From contig NC_133932.1 in NCBI RefSeq assembly GCF_031877795.1, positions 90,921,994-90,985,993 of the forward strand: 64,000 nucleotides of DNA, read 5' to 3'. The notes below the pieces were generated by a model, which worked only from the letters and a program-made list of their open reading frames with translations, had not been told where the DNA came from and did not search any database. This DNA is from Strix aluco (Eukaryota > Chordata > Aves > Strigiformes > Strigidae). Position numbers and translations under genes: made by a program. Positions 38,126 to 64,000 of the stretch are shown piece after piece. The stretch's first letter is position 1; the number at the start of each line of letters is the position of its first letter.

Positions 38126-39959
38126 AACAATTTATGTGGCTCAATCAGTTTCAGACGTGCAATCCCTCTATGTTAAGAGGGCTGAATTCAACAGTGCATC
38201 ACCAAATACCTAATGAGAGAGCGATGGCGGTGACAGTCGCCTTCATTTTGTGTGTTTGTCACATTTTTCTTCAGCTAAGAGTCACTTTATGGTCTGTGAA
38301 TTGTCTATTGTTTATCTGCCTGTAGTTTCATACAATTTTGATAGCTGCATCTGGGAATTGTGCATGTCTTTTGACCGGTTTAGGTACCAAGCTTCTCTCC
38401 ACCTCTAAAAAGTCAAGATGGATTGTCAATAGAAGAGATTAACTTTTTAATTATTATTCTACAGAAAGTTTGAAGTTCGACCACCATTCATTGCCCAAAC
38501 TTCTTAACATGATTCAGAGAGCCCAATCTATATGTCTATCCATTTTTCACATGAATCAGTGGAAAACGAGATGACCAGTTGCTTTTGTACGTATGTACCT
38601 AGCCTGCTATCATTTCATACTCAGCTCAAGGTAATGCACTAATTAAGAAATGTGTTTAGTACTTCCTTAAAAAACAAAGTAAGAATGCGCCATTCACCTT
38701 TCCAGATCGAGGTTAGGATGCTGTTTGTCTCTGTACCTATGAATCTCAGAAAAAATATTAAATTTTCTTCTCAACTATCTCATTTATTTGTAGTCATAAT
38801 CATCACTGCACTAGCCCAGCTTCTTCTATTGAGGAATAAGAGCTGCTAAAGTCAGGATCACACTCAAAAATATACTTACACTCACTCAATATGAGCACTA
38901 TAAAGCTCACAGTGCAAGATGAAAGAGCCACAAGGATGTGCCTCTACATGAATGGTTCAGGACAGATTTTCCCTGGTAAAGTAAACAACAGTTAATCTGA
39001 CACAGAAACCAGATAGTAGTTTTCAGCTAAAGTTATTCTCAGAATACCCTGTTTTGCCTCTTACTATGCCCAGATTATTAAAAATATTATAGAGCACGAA
39101 ACACATGCAAAGAGATTGGCACTTATTTACACATGCTCTCAAATGGACTGGGGAGCCACATGAGCTAGTCGTGACCAGAAAGTGCTGGATCTGCAAAAAT
39201 ATATCAAAACAACACTTCAAACATGTACAGAGCTACTGTTTGGAAAATAGCAGCTACGACAGGTTTCATACCAAGACATCTAAACTGTTGACCTTCCACC
39301 TCTCCCCCTTCCCCTTATGGGCTCAGGATACTTAAAATATGCTACTGCAATGAGTGCTGCACTGCTACATGAACTGTGTGGTATTGCCAAACCTTCAGTG
39401 GTGCAGCCATGAATATGCTATAAGGATTATGCCAAAATCAACATTTAGGGACCAAAGGAATCCCCATACCTACTTTTTTTGTATCTGTGGGATCTGCAGT
39501 GGATGGTAAGGAAATGCACCAGCCACAACAGCACGCGTAACCGCTGACAGAGGTCACAAGAAAGGTTGGAATCTGGGGAGAGCGAGAGTTGGAAGTGTAG
39601 ACGGAAGGAAAAAGATGACTGAACAGATGGGCTGCAGGGGGGATTGCAAATGAAATGTGACTCTGATCATCTTGGAAAAAGAAAATCAAACCAGACCAGA
39701 CAGGACATACCCTTTTCACCACAATGATGACAGGGAAAGTCATCTGGACTTAGTCATTTCCCTTTTTATCCAGAATTTCTGAATTGATAAGTCATGCCTC
39801 AGGATTAAACACCACAAATCTGTTTTTAAGAGAGAGAGTGTGTTATTTCTCAATTATTTTTAATTATGAAGCCTAACCCATCATTCAGAGTGGATGTTTA
39901 AATAGTGTTTTCCATGGCAAGATGCTAATTTTTAGTATTTGTGTAAGAATACAGGCATT
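38126..39959. other. Intergenic, nothing recognised
   Basis: AT-rich, with no exon or repeat family identified. Confidence 0.6.
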
Positions 39960-40780
39960 GTAATGTTGGGCCTGAGATCCTGGGCTTCCTGCTGTACAAA
40001 CACAAAAGGAAAAAACAGGAATCCATGTCTCCAACAACTTATGATTTAGGTATAGCAAAAAACGCCAATCAGAGAAAGGAAAAATGACAGGGCAGCATTT
40101 GTTAATGGGCTCAAGAGCAGTCAGAAGAGACCGGCAGTTTAATTGTAGTCCTGCTTTTAGTGGTACTGCATCAAAGAAAAGCCTTTAAGGAAGGATTGGA
40201 GGGTGAAGAAAAACCGAGTCCCTTGTGGTTATGGGGAATTCCCCTCACAGTGAGGGACAACGTGGAAGGGAGCTAGGAGGTGCTTTGCTTGCAACAGGCT
40301 CAGCACAGGCTGTCATCATGGACTTAGATATGGGAATCCACTTCAACACTCAATGATAAACTAGTGGGATGGGATCGTGTCCACGGCTTTGTAAAAGAGT
40401 ACAACTAGCTTAGAACTCTTTTTAACTGTATTCCACAGAGAGGAAGAAAGCTGTAGCAATACACAAGAAGTGGTCAAAGCAGTGACATGGTCAAAGCAGT
40501 AAGACAGGAAAATGATCTTTTATCATTTTAGTTTGGACAGATCGCACATGCTGAAGCCACTACAAGGGCAAAGATGACTTCGGGTGAGGTCATAAATGAA
40601 TGCACTATATGTAGGGATGAAAAAGTAAATGTGTATCTTCAATTTATTATTCAAAGTATGCAGGACTTTGACTTAACCAGATTAGGTTGCAGGAAAATCA
40701 TAGACAGTGCCCAAGTTATGGGGCAGAATGACTGGAAATGTAGAGGTTTTATCCCCAGTGACAAGAAAGGACAGGAAAAA
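39960..40780 (+). mobile_element. Long ancient amniote interspersed repeat (family not named)
   Basis: Several separated blocks follow the order of a repeat that I know from turtle, crocodilian and mammal genomes: CTTCCTGCTGTACAAACACA, CAACAACTTATGATTTAGG, AGCCTTTAAGGAAGGATTGG, CAGTGAGGGACAACGTGGAA, GACATGGTCAAAGCAGTAAG, ACAGGAAAATGATCTT, ATGCAGGACTTTGACTTAAC and GTGCCCAAGTTATGGGGCAG. The match spans about 0.8 kb with internal divergence. I cannot assign it to a class with confidence. The 109-codon open frame at 40574-40903 lies largely in it and is not treated as a gene. Confidence 0.6.
40470..40505 (+). repeat. Local duplication within the ancient repeat
   Basis: GTGGTCAAAGCAGTGACATGGTCAAAGCAGTAAG has the 13-base unit TGGTCAAAGCAGT twice, 18 bases apart; a short slippage duplication. 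Confidence 0.8.
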
Positions 40781-40939
40781 GCCTTAGAGAAAAAGGTTGA
40801 GAGTCATGACTCAGCCATCAACTCAAGAGCTGAGCACAAGACTACAGTTTGGACAGGAGGTAGGCCAGTTTTGGGATGCAGAGTAACAAGGAGACAGCAG
40901 TAGGATTTACAGTCGTGGACCAAGAGAGAGACAGAGCAA

Positions 40940-40956
40940 GGGGGGGCGGGCGGGGG
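40940..40956 (+). other. G-run cluster with quadruplex potential
   Basis: G7-C-G3-C-G5 on the plus strand, with single-base loops, preceded by a purine-rich GA tract. G7 can supply two G-triplets, so a compact four-run quadruplex is possible. No promoter context was recognised, and the function, if any, is unknown. Confidence 0.5.
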
Positions 40957-42814
40957 CAAAGAGAGAGTTCTCAAATGCTCTGTATACTTAGAAATTAAAC
41001 TTTGTGAAAAATAACTTTGAGTATTTTTAAACATAACTGCACACGGTGTTCCTGTTTCCCATTGCCCTGGAGGAAATTCTGCCTCTCACAAAACCGAGCG
41101 TGACAGAAGTGGTTTTGTGCTGCACATTCCACATTTTGCTCCCAGTGAGACTGTGGTGAAGTATGTGACACCCTGGGCACTGTGCAGTAGTATCTGGTTC
41201 CTTCATCCTACTCTCAGGGGAGACAACCAGCTCCCTCACCTACAGGCAAACAGCAGCAGTACCACAGCCCATGGTTGACTGATTATGTTGATTCTTTGAG
41301 TGTAGAAAAGAGATCAAGCTGCTCACATGTTGGGTTCCCTCCTAAAGTTTGATGGCATCCAGCATGACAGATACTTGACAAAAACACTTCAAACAGCAAA
41401 GCTATAAGGTTACCAAATCCTGACATGATAAAAGAATGTACTGCAAGGGAACAGGACAAATAAAAAGGGAAAAACAACTGCATCTTCTCAAAGAGTTCAT
41501 TATATCCAAAATGCTTGGCTCTTCAGTTCATGACACATTTTGTAGTGTAAAATTAAAAAATGCAAATCACAAACAGTTGGGCACCTTCCTTTATCATACT
41601 GTCATCATACATAAACAGCACTGGGAAGAAACATATGCACTGGGTTCAAACCAAGAGCCTGGAAAATAGAAGAGCTTTAGCTACTATAAAGAAAACATTT
41701 TCAAAGTATATACTGCCCTCCAGCGTACAAGTCAGTATTACCTCCAACACTTGCAACCTATTTCAAAAATCGAGAGTAATGTGAGGCTGTGGTGTCCCAG
41801 ATAATGGAGGAACAGGGATAAAAAACCAGCACTAGGGAACAGCGTGAAGAGACAGCTCCGACCAGGGCTGGTACGGTCAGCAATGAGCAGAAGCTCATTC
41901 TGCCACTGGACTCCAGCCATCTTTTATGAAAAACATTCCGCTGCTTCCCTATCACCAGAAGCCAGGAGAACTTAATTTGGCGGGGTTCTGCAGCCCTCCT
42001 TGTCACAGGCAAATAGCAAAGCACCCCCCAAGCTGGCTGACACAATCGATCTGTAAGAAAAATAAACCATTCAAGACCACAGATATTGTCCACAAATGAC
42101 TGCTTTAACCAGCAGTAATTTCTTCCAATTAAAAGTTTCTGATGAAGAAGATGAGTTTGGCATACTCCTGCTGACATACTTATCCTGGGCAGAGGTAATT
42201 TCCTTGGAATATTTCTTGATACTCTCTTCAACAGTTGGTTTTTTTTGTTTTTTTTTTTTTTTTTTTTTAAATGGATTTTAACTGGATTAAAGAACTGAAG
42301 TGTGAAAAATGAATTGTTTATCTCTGTTAATGCTATGCTGTGCAGGGATACTGCTGCGCTACTATACAATCACTTCTCAGTGCAATGAAGGTTTTACTCA
42401 CTGCTAAATGCTTCTCTTTTGTTTTTTATTTTGGCTTGCCCTTTTAAGAAAAGCAGGTCCTTGAACAAATTCTGAGCAAAATTAAGAGGAAAGTCAGAGC
42501 CACGGTGAAAGACTCACTTGGTATAAAATCTCTGTTTCCCATTGCACTTGCAGAATCTGAACATTAAATTGAAAAAAGTTCTTAAGATCTTATCAAGATC
42601 GATTTAAAAATAATACATATTTGTCCTCTATGCATACTATGGCTTTATAACACAATTTAAAAAGCAATTCAGAAGTTTTCAGATGAACTTAGTTGCTATT
42701 TGCAAAAATCCAGCATAATCTTTATAAAATGCTAAGTAATAAAAACTTCAGGAGCTAAGTAAGTGTCAGTTGCTAAATTCTGACAATGGTTACATTGCAC
42801 ACTCAAGAACAGCA
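40957..42814. other. Intergenic region just past the SLAIN1 3' end
   Basis: Contains the T-rich tract at 42235-42268 and a 203-codon minus-strand open frame (42369-41758) with no recognised motif. It may be transcribed as read-through from SLAIN1, but nothing in the sequence requires it. Confidence 0.5.
42235..42268. repeat. T-rich homopolymer tract
   Basis: T runs interrupted by single Gs. On the minus strand it encodes the lysine run of the 203-codon open frame at 41758-42369, a sign that that frame is not a gene. Confidence 0.95.
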
Positions 42815-43837
42815 TTATTGCTGAAATAGATTCTTTATTTCTGAAACATTCCAAAACAGCAGTATACACAGTTGTAATCAAATATTAAGTCATATGCCAT
42901 TATAAGAAAGCATTGATTAGTGCAATTGGATTTTGTAAAAGATCTATCAAAAAGATTTATTCGCATTAAAACTCATTTTCCATAAGCAACTGTTAATAAA
43001 ACATTACAATTTAATTCTTTGTAATAAAGTACTGAAAATCAACTGTAGTTTTAGAGATCACTGTATCTTTGTAAGTGCAATGTGACTTATGCTGCCATTT
43101 TAAATACAAAACACTATGACAATAAATTAACAATTGAACAAACGGTGAAAGACCAACAAAACCACGCTGACCCAGCTGGATGGCAATTTCCAGTGAATGC
43201 TATTTTTTGTGTGCTTCTGCAACATAAATATACTGCTTTGTATTGCCAATGGTACGATTTTGTAAGATATGTTCCTAGCGCTAAAAAAGTACATTACCCC
43301 AAAAATATTATTTATGGCACAGAAAAGTTAAATTATCTCTCTGTTGTTCAAGGTTCAGGCAAGTTTAAATGAACTTAAGTATACAAAATAAAATGTACTG
43401 GAAACACTAGAAAAAAATTCAAGCACATACATAAGTCCCCCCAAATCCAAAATAAAATGCATGATGCCTTTACACTGAATAAATTATCTTAGAATTTCAG
43501 TACAGTCAAGCTGTCCAAAAGCATTATCTCCTAGTTCTTTCCAAGGAAATATTCTGGTACTTTGCACATATATACTACTTTCTTCAGTTCCAAATGCCAA
43601 CACTGCCGTTGTTAGTCTGATAACAGTGCAGCTGTTCATGTAACTGATTAAGTGCAATATTTAGTACTTGAGAAGATGTTCATTTTTTAGAAATGACATT
43701 GCATTATGGATGGTTACATATTAAAATCCTGGGGGAAATAATACTGTATGACCCTCCTTTTCCAAATCATTGTTACCCAGCCAGCTGGGTAATGAAATCC
43801 ACATCATTTATTTTCCAACATTGATGGGCATCCTTCA
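42815..43837 (-). other. SLAIN1: SLAIN1 3' untranslated region (extent inferred)
   Basis: AT-rich sequence runs on from the stop codon with no recognisable coding content. It holds minus-strand AATAAA hexamers at 43812-43807 (only 26 bases after the stop, probably unused), 42961-42956 and 42839-42834. The 3' end is placed about 20 bases past the last hexamer by inference, giving a UTR of about 1.0 kb; use of the middle one would give about 0.9 kb. The plus-strand open frame at 43082-43372 is taken as chance in this UTR. Confidence 0.6.
42834..42839 (-). terminator. Candidate distal polyadenylation signal of SLAIN1
   Basis: AATAAA on the minus strand, about 1.0 kb after the SLAIN1 stop. A second AATAAA lies upstream at 42961-42956 and could serve as a proximal site. 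The choice between them cannot be made from sequence alone. Confidence 0.5.

Positions 43838-64000
<20,163 letters not shown>

Noticed and set aside
37824-38325. Seven overlapping open frames on both strands
   Set aside because: The local GC/CpG-rich block simply lacks stop codons; none is favoured and none is recognised.
41758-42369. 203-codon minus-strand open frame, the longest continuous frame in the window
   Set aside because: Its lysine run is the T-rich homopolymer read on the other strand, composition is not protein-like, no domain is recognisable, and it lies just past the SLAIN1 polyadenylation signals.
43082-43372. 96-codon plus-strand open frame
   Set aside because: Lies antisense to the inferred SLAIN1 3' UTR and has no recognisable motif.

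Overview
The window reads as nuclear DNA of a bird. It is AT-rich and intron-dominated, with GT/AG splice sites. It carries a 5'-truncated CR1 LINE tail with the avian-type 3' end (near 3900-4240) and an LTR of the avian ERVL type (near 12824-13570). The only gene I can establish is SLAIN1, on the minus strand in the right-hand third. Nothing fixes the species. Several very old repeats are still readable, so neutral decay may be slow here; that is an inference.

Right part (about 42800-64000): five consecutive 3' exons of SLAIN1 run right to left: 62693-62544, 60323-59985, 50343-50179, 48296-48002 and 43913-43838, followed by a 3' UTR ending near 42815. All junctions have consensus splice sites and compatible phases (1, 1, 1, 2). 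Together they give about 340 codons ending in the family's C-terminus. The 5' exons and promoter lie beyond position 64000. SLAIN1 is a microtubule plus-end protein that couples EB proteins to the polymerase ch-TOG. Several SxIP-like EB-binding motifs can be seen, one right next to a seven-serine run made by an in-frame AGT repeat.

Introns of SLAIN1: the 9.6-kb intron (50344-59984) holds several minus-strand, protein-like open segments with splice-like borders between about 50842 and 53350. I could not identify them; they may be a decayed retrocopy, unrecognised exons or chance. The 4.1-kb intron contains a GC-rich, repeat-like block at 45395-45800.

Left part (1 to about 42800): no protein gene could be established. 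In human, SLAIN1 and EDNRB are convergent neighbours, so this is probably the intergenic side facing EDNRB, but no EDNRB exon was recognised. It holds relics of mobile elements: two CR1 fragments plus a short third piece, an ERVL-type LTR, a PIF/Harbinger transposase relic (16440-16915), a Ty3/gypsy-type integrase relic (18861-19210), two MIR/L2-like fragments, a long ancient amniote repeat (39960-40780) and a pair of inverted dispersed repeats (3225-3345 and 20895-21010). There is also a three-copy 54-bp tandem repeat, microsatellites and homopolymers. I found no tRNA, rRNA, CRISPR or operon-like structure.
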